Source: Mesorhabditis belari
Lineage: Eukaryota > Nematoda > Chromadorea > Rhabditida > Rhabditidae
Length of the DNA: 64,000 nucleotides
Direction of reading: 5' to 3'
Assembly (NCBI GenBank): GCA_958450365.1
Contig: CAUEEP010000938.1
Location: forward strand, 186,001 to 250,000
In this document: one piece after another, positions 1 through 12,071 of the stretch
How positions within the stretch are numbered: position 1 is the stretch's first letter
How the letters are laid out: the number at the start of each line of letters is the position of its first letter
Translations under genes and position numbers: made by a program
The notes under the pieces: generated by a model
The model's database searches: none
What the model saw: only the letters and a program-made list of their open reading frames with translations
Told to the model about the DNA's origin: nothing

Positions 1-545
1 ACCTAAGCCAAACCTAATCAAAACCTAATTCAAATCAAATGAAAGCCTACCTAATCGGTAACTAATAAGCGCCAAATAAGAACCTAATCGGAACCTAATT
101 TATGATCAAAAGAATAAGCATTTGCACGACGGCAGAATGCAGCCATATTTAAGGCTGGTCCAAATCGCTTGAAAAGGCCAAAGCCAAGGCCAAGGCTATT
201 GCTTTGGCATTGGCTTGGCTTGAGAATTGGGTATCGGAACAACCCTGGTCGTGTTCGCGCAATAAACTTCAGCAAAGGGTCCATTGGACTGATTTCACCG
301 ATACCGTCCAACTTAAAGCCAACAATTATCTTAAAGCATCCAGTTTTGGTTTTCTAAAAATTCCGAACATTTTTGCCAAATTTTCTTCACAACATTTTTA
401 TGGGTTAAGAAAAAAAATAAGCGCCCCCTCCCCTTTTAATAAATGTCCCGGGGCTTTAATTACAGATTTACAGACGGTTATTGGTTTTTTTACCAATCAG
501 CACTCATATTTACTGATAATATCAATATAATATCAATAAATTTAG
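1..545. other. Left-edge stretch, probably intron of the Cys-rich repeat gene
   Basis: The first 110 bases are a degenerate direct repeat around cctaat/cctaatcgg. The rest shows no exon of the downstream repeat gene: there is no CCxGDLCN-type frame on the + strand. An acceptor-like tttag ends at 545, so this stretch is most likely intron, and the earlier exons of the downstream gene lie outside the window. Confidence 0.4.
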
Positions 546-3500
546 CACAAATTCGCCCACTACATCTGCAACGACGAAACTAAAGTGTTGGTCGGATGAA
601 AACAACAAACCACATCATTCGATATTTGTGAGTTGAACAAAAAATGAATGTTTCAAATTGTTAGTGATACAATTACAAATGGTTTTCTGTAAGAGAAAGC
701 TTTTTAAAATAGGACAGCTAAAAGTAGACCTTAAAAAGCAAATGGACAAGTTTGAATACTTAAAATTGAGTACTTGATGTTAAACAAAGGCAAATGTGGC
801 ACATTACAATTGATTTTCATTACAATTACATTACAATTAATACTAAAAAAGTTTCTGTGTAACATTCAAATCATTTAGAATGCTCAAGTCGACTGTGGTT
901 GTGGCGATTCGTGCATCACAGCACATACTGGAGTACCTGTCTACCTGTGTAAACCCGAAACAGAAATATTTTAGGATTTGTACCTGTGGGATTGTGCGTG
1001 TGCGCATACGATCGACGGAACAAATCTTGATATGTGCCCGACGAACACCGCCTACAAAGAGTACACATGTTGTATGGGGGATTTGTGCAATGCGGCCAAT
1101 TGGACAGAGCCAACAGCAACAACGAGCAATCCATCATCCGCGGTGACTTGTTGGGTCGACGAAACAGACACACCGTATCGATCGGATCAAGTAAACTTGA
1201 AGCGAGCCCCGGGCTTTGAATAGTATTCAAGCTCTTAGGCCATTCAACGTCCTTGTGATTGTGGTGACTCTTGTCTGATTGGATATTTCACGGTGGGCCG
1301 ACTCAAATCGTTTCCCATTACGCTGTTTTCTTTAGGACGATAACCAAAACAACAAATATTTTTGGTGGTGTGGCTGTGAGATGAAAAACGGCATTGAAAA
1401 AACGGAATGTCCGACAAACAACCTATTCGATGGGTACACTTGTTGCACGGGAAACTTGTGTAATTCGGGAAACTGGACCGACCCATCAACGACGACCTCA
1501 ATGGATAAGACAACGCCGCAACCATCCAAGAGTTCATTTATTAGTTGTTGGAATGACGAGAACGATGAGCCGTATCACTCCGACTTGGTGAGTTGAGTTA
1601 GACTGAGTGCGAGGATTTGTTTTTAGGCAAAAGCAGTTGAATGTCAATGTGGAGAGTATTGCATCATGGGATATTTTGTAAGTGTTTCTTCAGGAAAAAG
1701 AAAAGTTCCTTAAAGTGTTCATGTTACAACAAATTTCTATTAAATTTCTATAAATTTGAGATGGAAGAAGGGCTCACTGTGTACGCATGGGATTGTGCTT
1801 GTGATTTGCATATTGGAGGGAATGAGATGTGCCCGACGAATGATATTTTTGATGAATATGTGTGCTGTAAAGGAGATCTGTGTAATGAAGCCAATTGGAC
1901 AGACCCAACAACAGCGACAACAACGTTAATTAGGTTTGAATCGACAATGTCAAAGCCTAGCATTGATTTAAAGCACGGATTTGACGCCAAGTGATTCATC
2001 TACGCAATCATCTATCGTCACGTGTTGGCTAGACGAAAACGATCAACCGTATCACTCGGATGAGGTGACTTCAAGACTTGTTAGGTGTTGAAGTTTTACT
2101 TTGTCAGTACTAACAATGGGTGGATTCATAATTCATAACATTCATATTGGATTGATAACAAAAAAAACCTAACATTGGATTGTGGCTTCATAAAAAAAGA
2201 TTCTTTCTTTAGGCTTTTCAATACGATTGCGTTTGTGGCGACTCGTGCATAACGGGACATGTTACGGTGAATATGATAGTCAATGTTTGATCAATGTCAA
2301 CTCATCACATTTCAGACCATGTCTCTTGACGTTTATGTATGGGGATGTGCATGTGTATATGATGATATTAATAACACATATGTCGATCTCTGTCCATTGA
2401 ATGAACTCTTTGAAGAGCATGTGTGCTGTGTGGGTGATTTGTGTAATGCCGCGAATTGGACTGAGCCAACGAATAAACCTTCGACGACTCTGAATCCGAA
2501 TGTGACAACGATTTGTTGGTTGGACACGAACAGTGAGCCGTTTCACACAGATCTAGTCAGTGATGAGAGAAAAGTATTTCCGATTCAAATTGTTTAGGCG
2601 ATCGAGGTGGAATGTCTGTGTGGCGATAGTTGTTTCATGGGACACATCGTAGGTTTTTACTGTTAGTTAATGTCGAGAATGATTTCAGAATCTCTTGGAA
2701 TTCTTTGATGAGTATGTTTGGGATTGTGGATGTGATCGACTCGGCGTTACACTTTGCCCATCAAATGACATATTCGACGAGACGAGATGTTGTCAGGGAG
2801 CTTTGTGTAATGCCGGAAACTGGTCGGATTCAACCACTACAACCACTACAACTACAACTATCAGGTTTTCTGTTTCTTTGTGTTTACACAATCGACAACT
2901 TTAGCACAATCGTGACAACGACCTCCGTCTCTACAACAGTCAAATGCTGGCTGGACGAAAGCAGTAAACCATATCACTCTTCATTTGTGAGTAATAGTTG
3001 AATCGAGCTTCTTCTATTGTCTGCTCAATTGAATAACTTATTTAGGCACAGAAAGTGGTGTGTGATTGTGGTGACTCGTGTATTACTGCCTATGCTCAAG
3101 TGAGGAATTTTGTCTTGCAATAAGCACATTATCATTAGGAAGGAAAAAGCAGACTATACGTTTGGGGTTGTGGCTGTGAGATTATTACGGACGAAGTGAA
3201 TCTCTGTCCAACAAATGACCTATACGATGATTATGTGTGCTGTAAAGGGGATTTGTGTAACGGAAATTGGACTGAGCCAACAACACCAACAACCACGATG
3301 AGGTTTGGCGAAAATTCTTCTTCTTTGATTCTTCTTTGATTTGCCAATCGAATTAGCATTACAACATCTGCAGCTTCAACGCTAAAATGCTGGTCGGACA
3401 AAAGCCTTCATCCTTACCATTCGACTTCGGTACAAATTTCAAAATCCCCATTATAGTTACAAAGTTCAAAAAGTAAATGACTTATTGAATAACTTTAAGT

Positions 3501-4659
3501 AACACAAAATTGTTCATCTAGAACTTAGAACTGTTCAAGTGCAAATAGAAATTGTATTATTTCATGAGCAAGACTTGTTTCACTGATTTTGACCGGTTAT
3601 GTTTGCTTTTTTCGTAAAAATTAAAAAAATTGCAATTCAAAATTAGATAAATTCAAATTAGAATTAAGTCAGTAGACAAAATTCGTTCATCTTGTCAACA
3701 GAAAACAACCAAAAACTCACTTTTTTAGAACTCACAAGTGACATGTGATTGTGGTGATTCGTGCATAACGGCGCTTTTGGACTGTAAGCCAATTCTCAAG
3801 CTTTTGTCTGAAACACAAAAAACCGTTAAGCAAGAACTTGGCGAGTTGATCTATATGTGGGGCTGTGCGTGTAGCGAAAGGAAAGATGGGGCAGAGATTG
3901 ATTTGTGTCCATCGAATGACCTCTATGATGGATACGAGTGCTGCAAAGGGGACCTGTGCAATGCGGGCAATTGGACCGAACCAACGACAACAGCAGCTTC
4001 AACGACGGTGCTCCCTAGCGTGACAATCACTTGTGTATTCGATGTCACCGATCAGCCGTTTCACTCGAACTCGGTGGGTGAAGGAAATGGAAAGTTTTTT
4101 GACTGTAGTATTCAGGTATCTCAAATCAATTGCACTTGTGGCGACTCCTGCTTTATGGGATATTTTGTAGGTTTTATGAATTCTGTAATAATGTCTGTTT
4201 GTAGGTGCTTTGTGGGTTTTGACGGTAAAAATGTACTCATTTGAGAACTACACGCCGGAGTCCAGAAACGTGTACGATTGGACGTGTGGATGTGACGCTG
4301 TTGCCGGGAATTTGTGCCCAACGAACGACATCTTCGATGAATACGTGTGCTGCAAGGGAGATCTGTGCAATGCGGGCAATTGGACGAGCACAACAACGGC
4401 CGCGCCGACCACTGTTCGACCCACGACTAAAGCCGCATCAACTGTCACCACTGCAGGGACTGCTACTACGATTGGTAACACAACTTCGAGTTCGAGCACC
4501 AATGCAACAACAGCACGCATCAGTACTACTACTGCAAAAACGACGAGAAAAGCAACAACAATTACCATTACCACAACGACTTCCATTTTTCCGACAGGTG
4601 ATAAATTCCGAATCTCGTTGTTCACCGCCTTTCTATTGAATATTTTAGTTTGGATTTGA
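546..4659 (+). CDS. Tandem Cys-rich (ET/Ly6-like module) surface protein, 5' partial
   Basis: Multi-exon gene built of one repeated Cys-rich module. Each module runs CWxDE..PYHSD, then a CxCGDSC block, then YVWGCAC, LCPxND.FDxYVCC and KGDLCNxxNWT, followed by a Thr-rich linker. Seven full modules end near 1120, 1490, 1910, 2460, 2830, 3270 and 3970, an eighth ends at about 4385, and half a module opens the window. Introns recur at equivalent places in each module (after PYHS, and after the GDSC block). The CCxxDxCN ending and spaced cysteines resemble three-finger/Ly6 folds and the nematode ET module; the exact family is inferred. The last exon has a long Thr/Ser stretch (a mucin-like stalk) and ends in a hydrophobic tail (LFTAFLLNILVWI) like a GPI-anchor signal. 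It is therefore probably a cell-surface protein. The start lies left of the window, so no signal peptide is seen. Function is unknown. Confidence 0.85.
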
Positions 4660-4702
4660 TTATCTTTGTTTGAAAGATATTTTGCTTGAGGTTCAAAGTG
4701 TA

Positions 4703-4708
4703 AATAAA
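4703..4708 (+). promoter_or_regulatory. AATAAA polyadenylation signal of the Cys-rich gene
   Basis: A canonical aataaa lies 44 bases after the stop codon of the Cys-rich repeat gene. Confidence 0.6.
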
Positions 4709-4709
4709 G

Positions 4710-5739
4710 AGTTAGTGCTTTTAAAACGAAAATACAACTAAACAGAACAGGAAAAAAGAAACAGCCTTGCAAAATAATATAAAGTAGAGGATGTTGACGG
4801 ATCGGGAAAAAAAATGATAACTTTGAAAAATGATAACTCTTTGACTCGGGAAGTTCTGAACATTTTTGGGACGGTTATATTATCTTGTTCACAGCTGTTG
4901 TTCACAAATGAATGCCGTTCACTAAAAAAATCCAAAAAAAACGTTAAACAAAATGAATTAAAACAGTTTTCTGTATCGTATTCCCTTTTGAATCAGCTTT
5001 CAAATTGCAATTGGGGACTAAACTCGTTTAAATTGGTTGATTTTGAGAGCTCTCCAAAAAACCGATAGAGCTTTCCAGCAAACCGATATGCTATTTAACT
5101 TACATTTGCTTAAGGCTCCATTCTGATTGCCGAAATTCGCTATCCATCAATCATTTCATCGTGAAAGCCGAAATATTTAAATAATGTTGCACTTCCTAAA
5201 GTTTGGGTGCGACCCGCTTTAACCTTATCAACGAGGATGATTCTGCTTAAGAATGGCCGAATAGCACAAAAGGTTAAAAGGGTTTCCCCAAAAGCGCTTA
5301 TAACGTAACAAGAAAACGTAGTATCCAACAATAGATTAATACTCTTGAGAAGAGTACGGATCGGATTGATACTACGTCGATGGTGACACAAATGTTAGTA
5401 AAACCAGTCTCTCTACAATGTTAAACCAGTTATCTAAACAGGATTTAAAACCTGAAGGGTAGCATAAAGTAAAGTGAATTTATAACGTTATTGTTTATTA
5501 GTACAGAACCGAAATGCAACAATACCCATTACACAAACAGCAAAAATGAAACAACAAAGTCGCCCCAGAAAGAAGGCAAAAAAACCCGCAGACCAAAAAA
5601 AATAATTTCGGGAAGGGAGAAAAAGGACGAAAAATGCGACGCGAATAATTGCAAAATAGCAACGCAAATAGGAAGGAAACGGACGCGACCCTAAGCTTTG
5701 CACTCTTTCTTGAAACACGAGCACGCCGTTTCATAATTT
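4710..5739. other. Spacer without a recognisable gene
   Basis: AT-rich sequence. The open frames on both strands around 5490-5730 overlap one another, have Lys-rich or Phe-rich composition and lack splice or family support. Nothing functional is seen. Confidence 0.5.
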
Positions 5740-5855
5740 ACTTTACTTATATACTTTAAAAGTTTTTTGTAGATTTGCACGTCAAGCGAAATGACTCCTT
5801 CCTGTGATCAAGAAATCCCATACACAATTCGGTGCTTTCAAACCCAAAACGGAAT
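5740..5855 (+). pseudogene. Stray duplicate of chemoreceptor exon 5 and its acceptor
   Basis: This copy of the sequence at about 7570-7678 includes the intron tail, the acceptor (ttttttgtag) and the coding stretch CDQEIPYTIRCFQTQNG. Similarity stops at the ggaatt near 5855 and no transmembrane continuation follows, so it cannot act as an exon of its own receptor. It is useful because it lacks the MITE inserted in the intact copy and so preserves the empty target site. Confidence 0.8.
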
Positions 5856-6102
5856 TCGAATCGAAGCATTTCAATGATTCGATTCGAATAAAATTATTGA
5901 AATGTTACAAATTGAATAAAATTATTGAAATATTACAAAAATTACAAAAATTACTTCATTCGCTTGGAAATCTAATTTTAGTATAATAATTAATATCAGA
6001 AAAAAGATTTGTTCATTTAGAAAAAGTCCCCAAATCAAAAATTCAGCTCATTTGAAGCGAGTGTTGCAATGGGAATTGCAAATCGATTGAGCCGGAACTC
6101 AG

Positions 6103-8217
6103 TTTTCAAACTTCACCTGCCGACAACGTTCACCTGTGTCAACGCTTTGCTCTTTTCATCTTTCTTGGCCTCAGAAATGTTGTGGATGTTTTCGAAAGTG
6201 GCCCCTGTTCATTCATTTCACATTTCTTACGTCTCGACATGTTCATTCTGAATCAAGCTCAACGTTTCGTCTTCTATTCGCTCCTCGACGTGCTACTTCT
6301 CTGCTCGATCATCACCTTTGGCAGTTCTCTCTATTTTGTTCTCTTTGTCAAGACATCAATCAATAAAAACTTTCAAATGATTCTCGTTGCGCAAATGGTT
6401 TGTTTTTTAAAGGCAATAAAATAAAAAAAACTGAACCCAGGCTAATAAAAACACAAAGCCAAAGATATCTCTCTTTCAAATGTGGCTCTGGCATATATTT
6501 ATTTGTATACTCTGTGAAAATAGGTTTTTATTTAAATAAATGTTGCCATAAGTGTTTGTAAAAAAAATGTGATGATAAGACGAAATTGTTTGGCTTTTAA
6601 GTCGACAAATTTGAGCTAAACCAAACCTTCAAATAAGCTGGGAATGAATTCAAACGATGCTCACTCTATACGTTTAGACATTCGCGTTGTGCGGTGATAT
6701 CTGGACGGCTCTCAATCGCCCAGTTTTCTTACCAACCCTCTTCGCCGTCACCTACGCGCCCGTGCTCCTTTCCGTGCAATCGAAGCTGATGGCTCTTTTT
6801 TTAACGGTGAAAAGCACTTTTGTTACGGCAATATTTTGGAGAAGAATTACACGATCACCAAATAAAGACATTTAGGGTTTCTTCCTTTCTTTCTTACATT
6901 GCTTTTTGGTGACATCAACTGGCCTGGGCTTTGCCAAGCTGCGCCTTATCTACTCCCATTACACGCGCCCCATTTTTCTCGGCGAAATTTTTTTCATGAC
7001 CTCTATGGTTGCGAAGGAGTTTTTGACGTGGTGCGTTGTCTATGATTTGTATTTTTATGGGAACTGTATCGATGATCCGAAAGTGGTGAGTTTTTCTCTA
7101 GCACATTCGAGGTTTTCGATAGATGCTAATTTGTCCGAGTATTAAAATTTGAGATTTCAATTGGAGTTTGAAAAGTTTTACATTCTGAAAAGTTGCTAGA
7201 CACAAATGAGCTTGCTAATGAGCTGCTAAAAATGATCGTTTTTGATAAGAATTGTAAAAATCTCTTTCACTTCTTATGGATCACTTCTTTTTATTTGATA
7301 CTTTACTTACCGTAAATACTGTAATAGTACCCCACCCCCATAATGACGGTGCGGAGTGTTGTGTAGTCTAGCTTACACGTGTTTCTCGACACTGGTTTAT
7401 GCTACAATGCGCGCTTTGGTATCAAAAATAGCTGAAATTCAGGGCTATTTTTGATACCAAAGACGCATTTTTTGAAAGTACGGGTGCTTTGGAAAAAATG
7501 AAATACTAAAAAACTTTTGCGACTACGCGACTGTACGAGGGGGGTGGGGTACTATTACAGTATTTACAGTATATACTTTAAAAGTTTTTTGTAGATTTGC
7601 ACGCCAAGAGAAATGGCTGCTTTCTGTGATCAAGAAATCCCATACACAATTCGGTGCTTTCAAACTCAAAACGGAATGAGAATATGGCTTGCCATTGCGA
7701 CCGCTATGGGAACAATTATTTTGACGATGCTTTTCATTGCCTCCCTCATTTTGTATGATTTCTATCATCCGCAAAAATATCTCAGCAAAAAGACTCTCGA
7801 GATGCAGCGCTATTTTAATGTTATTTACTTGGCACAGGTGCATTATTGCTCAATTTCTATATTTGTCTTGTAGAATATAATCACCGGCTTCTTTTGCTTA
7901 CCAATCGCATGTTTTGTGGCTATTATTCTCCAATTCATCGCCTACGACTTCGTGGAAGCAAGTGAGCTGAATGTCGAGAATTGGTGTTGTAAAATCACTG
8001 TTCAGTTGCCGCTTACTGGCAGATGATTCTCTGTTTTCACTCGTCTTTTGTAAATCTTCTCATCATTTTCGCGTCGAAGTCATATCGAGAAGTGATTGTC
8101 GGTTGGATTCGAAGGATTCCAATCTTCCGTTGCATATCGGTCACAGCGATAAACGCTGACACGGCCACGAATAGCAACACGACACACTCTGTAATCATCG
8201 TTCGAGCGGCTCGATAA
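6103..8217 (+). CDS. Seven-transmembrane chemoreceptor-like (nematode serpentine receptor)
   Basis: About seven exons (roughly 6103-6400, 6676-6805, 6876-7086, 7595-7838, 7874-7962, 8004-8217) together encode a string of hydrophobic segments. They include FVFYSLLDVLLLCSIITFG, LFAVTYAPVLLSV, GFSFLFLHCFLVTSTG, IFLGEIFFMTSMVAKEF, WLAIATAMGTIILTMLFIA and CLPIACFVAIILQF, with a last one at WQMILCFHSSFVNLLIIF. The extracellular-type Cys-bearing loop (YGNC to CDQEIPYTIRC) and the short basic tail fit a serpentine chemoreceptor. The exact sr class is not resolved. The N-terminus is uncertain: the open frame extends left without an ATG, so a small first exon is probably missed. A 260 bp MITE sits in the intron before exon 5. 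Confidence 0.7.
7310..7569. mobile_element. TA-inserting MITE, copy 1 (260 bp)
   Basis: The terminal inverted repeats begin ccgtaaatactgtaat and read on into a run of C. The interior holds a shorter palindrome (ttggtatcaaaaatagc and its complement). It is flanked by TA on both sides. Two more copies lie at 14932-15195 and 43988-44254 in the opposite orientation. There is no coding capacity. The TA target and size fit a Tc1/mariner-type MITE. Confidence 0.9.
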
Positions 8218-9195
8218 GCTGGCTTTTGCGTGAAATTCTACAGTTCGTTCCCTGCTTGCACAGTGCATAAACTTTTGATTGCTCATTTTACCAGGCACTT
8301 AAAAGGCACTCCAGGCACATTTTACTAGACACTATCAGTCACATTTTACCAGGCTATTGGGTTGGTGAATTGAAAACTACCGGACTTTGAACTAAAATTT
8401 ATTCAACATAAAGCCATAAATTCATTCCAAATAATTTCCATTATTATTGACGACTTCTGCCCATTTTACAGGCAATTTGCGGATTCCTCTTTAGGATTTA
8501 GGATTTTGGTTTGTGTGTGAGAGGTGTGAGACTCAAAAATGGAGGAGTGGAGGAATTCAGGCTATGTGAACAATGCGAAACGATGCCGAGTCCGGGAAAA
8601 TACGACAACTTTAGACACATTTTTCTCAAGATTAGGTGAACAAACGATTCGAATGGGATTCCAGGTAGATAAAGAATAAAGTAAAGAATAGACATTTATT
8701 GGGTTGGTGAATTGAAAACTGCCGGCTATTATCATATGCCCAGTTTGAGCACTTTCTTCAAAAGAAACCCATTTTGGTGTCAATGGAAAAGTTGTAGAGA
8801 ATCAAAAATCAAGCTTATATCCAAATTTTCAGAATTTGGATATAAGCGTTCTATAAGTACTATAAGATATAAGAACAGAGTGTTGGCGTGTGAACAATTC
8901 ATGGGTGGAGTACTAGTGACTTTTAGATCGGCTAATCGAAGATTTCTCTCTCTGGCAATTTAAACATGTTTTCGATTTTGCGTACATGCTGGTACAAGTC
9001 TTTATTTTGTCCAAAAAATGTATAATTAACATTTTAGAATACAATACTGATGCCGTTTTACAACTTTGTGACCACAACAATAGAAAAAGAATCAAAAGAG
9101 CGACGGTCTGTCGAGAGTTCTATTGAGAACACACAATAATACATCAGATGTTATGCCTTCGTGAACAAAATATTTATTTGCGGAGTGCCAAAGTT
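8218..9195. other. Spacer with two diverged mariner-like fragments
   Basis: The phrase gggttggtgaattgaaaact occurs at about 8359 and again at about 8700. The second copy is followed by text resembling the interior of the mariner-like element at 25843-26360 (aaacccattttggtgtcaat). No convincing open frame is present. Confidence 0.5.
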
Positions 9196-9198
9196 TGA

Positions 9199-9206
9199 TA
9201 TAAATA
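9199..9206 (+). promoter_or_regulatory. TATA box of the S1-like gene
   Basis: tataaata lies about 70 bases upstream of the start codon at 9270, a plausible core promoter position for a short 5' leader. Confidence 0.5.
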
Positions 9207-9269
9207 CGAGAACATTAGGATCATTCATTAACTTTCCAATCAACTGAACATTTCCAATTTATCGAGCCA

Positions 9270-10046
9270 ATGTTTGGGATTCGATTTCTCTTAACCGTTT
9301 CGGCTCTTCTGAATTCGTTCGCTTACTGTGGCGGTGGGGTGCTCGATTTTGGGAAAGCCGTTTCGGATATAGTCAAGACAATCAACGAGCAATACAAAGT
9401 GATCGTGTACAACAATTGCTCGGCGTCGATTTATCTCAAATGTGCATCGGCTGATGACACGATTCTCGGTGACGGCGCCGATGAGAACGGCTTTTGGACA
9501 TTGCAGAATGGGCAGGTGACGGCGAATTGAAATACCAAAATCAAGTTTCGAATGAGATACAATAGATTTATTCTCGTTTCTATTATAGATTTGTTTTTAA
9601 ATCTTTTAAAACTAGAGTCCTTGAAGTGAACTCTAGAACTCTAGAACTCTAGAACAACTCTAGAACAACTTACCAACATGAGGCTAGCAACAGTGACTCA
9701 AAACTCAAAACTCAAAACTCAAAACTTTTCCCTTCCATTCGAATTCTGTATCTTCTAGGCACTAGGCTGGGGCTTCAAGGAGAACTTCTCGCGTACGACA
9801 TGCTTCTGGTGTTATGCGAATCACAACGGCGAAGAGGCACGCAACTCCGGCAATTGGTACATCCATCAAGATGTGTGGGGATGGACCGGTTGTGGAGGGC
9901 CGGGAAACAATTCGGGAAAAGATGGCGATGGGGTGACGAGCTGGGAGATGAGAGACGATGGAGCTTATACGAACATGTGTGGTGGCGAATGCCAAGATGG
10001 GAACGTCTTCCAACGATCGGCCACTTGGGGACCAGCACCAAACTGA
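9270..10046 (+). CDS. Small secreted protein resembling plant self-incompatibility S1 (SPH) family
   Basis: Two exons (9270-9515, 9759-10046) joined in phase 0 give 177 residues. A signal peptide (MFGIRFLLTVSALLNSFAYC) is followed by VIVYNNCSASIYLKC, SADDTILGDGADENG and WGFKENFSRTTCFWCYA. The order of a short beta strand ending in Cys, an acidic D-D-x-L-G stretch and W.F...TTCFWC resembles the S1/SPH secreted beta-sandwich family best known from plants. The C-terminal half is rich in Gly, Asn, Trp and Cys and is not recognised. A TATA box lies 70 bases upstream. The intron carries short tandem repeats (ctagaa, ctcaaaa). The family call is from pattern memory; the gene structure is firm. Confidence 0.75.
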
Positions 10047-11413
10047 ACACATTTCGCTAAATGTTTTGATTTTTATGCACTTTGAACATTGAACAATTAT
10101 ATGAAGAATTATTGGACAAACAATGTATATGGGCCATATGTATAACCTAGAGGGGTTGGAAGTAAAATTTAAAAGGATCTAAAAAAATTGTAAGGCTCCC
10201 CTATCATTATTTTTGTTTGGCAACGGCGTGCCGAGTGCCCGTGCACCTGCTCAACGCCGTCGATCCAATCGTTTAGAGTTCCCTTCTGCCCGTCGTTTTT
10301 TACATTCATGAAGGCAGTTATATCACTGGTTGAGGATATATGGACAACAAACTAATAAGAGCAGTTGGTTTGGGAAGAAAACCTAAAAGCTACTCCTTTG
10401 AAGCCAGCTCGTTTGTTTAGATCTACGCTCAGCCTGGAATCATTTTTGTCTCAATTCAATATCGGGATTCCTTGGTATTGCTTGGTATTGCTTTATTGGT
10501 TTATGTGAATGGGCATTGCTTCATCATTTTTAATTAAACTTTACAGCATTAATGGCATTGATCTAGGTTTTATGATATTAAATGACACACGGCTACCATC
10601 AAATCTCGGACTATGAGATCAGAATTTGGCGTTGAAATGGATGCAGGAGAATATTGGGCGATTTGGAGATGAAAACAAAGACACAATGGAGTAGAGTCTC
10701 CGATCTAGAGATTTTGAAGGAGCCGAGACGTCAATTTCCGATGTAAATCCATTGAAGTTTTATTCGAAAATCACAGGCTAACACCGGTACTACACGGGAT
10801 TGATGATTTCTCAGAATTCCCGTATCAAATCTTTCTGATTGGTTTTATTGCAATAATGCAAATGTTTCCGGAAACAAGGTTCAATATTCTTATTTACTAT
10901 CTCTTTCGTGTTGTTGATATGCGACTTTATACAAGGAAATATGTAACTTTTTATTGCTATTTACCGGAGTAACACAGTTTGAGACACAAGGAAAAATGAC
11001 TAGAGGGGTAAGAAGGCAAAGATTTGTTGAGAGTAAGAAAATCCGATCTCAATAATCAAAAACTACTCGTTTCTCAATGGAAAATCTTGCACAAGTACCG
11101 TATTCAGCTATTCAACTTAAGAATACGGTACTCAAAACTGAACAAATTTATGAAACCGTTACAGTAAAAATACTACTGTAATCGGGGAATACTGCTTGAA
11201 TTCTCTTGAATCTCTTGAATTCGCTAATTGGTTGGGAACTGAATGAAAAATAAAACAGGCCTAAACAAAACAGGCCAACAATTGCCATAAAATTCCTTAG
11301 TTAGCCGTTCGAATGCTCATCCGCATTTGTGGCGGTTTTCGCACGATATCCGATTGAGATGAGACTTTCGTTAAACCGTAGACTGGGCGACGAATTTGGG
11401 ACATCGATCTGAG
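10047..11413. other. Spacer without a supported gene
   Basis: No open frame with worm-like codon use or splice signals is seen. A GC-richer patch at about 10215-10300 might be a degenerate coding relic, but no product is recognisable. Confidence 0.4.
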
Positions 11414-12071
11414 ATGGAAAATGGTTTTTTAAATACCATGTTTCTTTTCATCATTTTGTTTTTAAATTTGCTCACCTTGACGACATTAGAGGATAGTTTT
11501 GAACAGTGGACACCGATGAATAGAGTCCACTACCGGCAATTGTTGACGATGTGGCCGATCGTTGAAGACCCGATGATCGATAGGAATCTGAAAAATATAG
11601 AAGTATATTTTAAATTTAGATATGCAACATTGAGTATTAGTACAAATCTAGCTACTAAAACGGACTGGCACTGGACGAAAGAAAACGAGAGACACGCGGG
11701 ACAGCCGATGACCACAAGCTGTAGCTGTAATACGAGTCGGGACGATAAAGCATCCCTAGACAAAGACAATACATAAAAGGATGGATTATTGGCATATAAG
11801 GTAAAACTAAACTATTCGGGATGCGTACCTGCTTCAGACTTACAACTGGGCATTGAAGAGGAATTGAGGGACGACGTTGATGAAAGTGAGGAAAGAGATC
11901 CACGACGATCCATTGATGATGAACGAGATGAAAGAGAAGATGAAGAAGTGCAACTTGATGGAAGTTTCGATAGAGTTCGAGAGGCTGAAAAGACTGGCGT
12001 TTACTCCTTCAACTTGTACTGAACTTGAGACCTTCACCTTGTACTGTAAAGGTATGTATTCTGTAAATTAG
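11414..12071 (+). CDS. Doubtful small secreted protein, possibly broken
   Basis: The frame from ATG 11414 begins with a hydrophobic leader (MFLFIILFLNLLTLTTL), then WTPMNRVHYRQLLTMWPIVEDP and a Cys-rich bit (TTSCSCNTSRDDK), and stops at 11774-11776. The same frame reopens directly after the stop (YKVKLNYSGCVPASDLQLG). An overlapping frame at 11877-12071 encodes a Lys/Met-rich segment ending TCTELETFTLYCKG. It may be one gene with an unrecognised small intron, or a pseudogene with an in-frame stop. Its end would overlap the tail of the convergent PPP4R4-like gene. No family is recognised. Confidence 0.3.
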
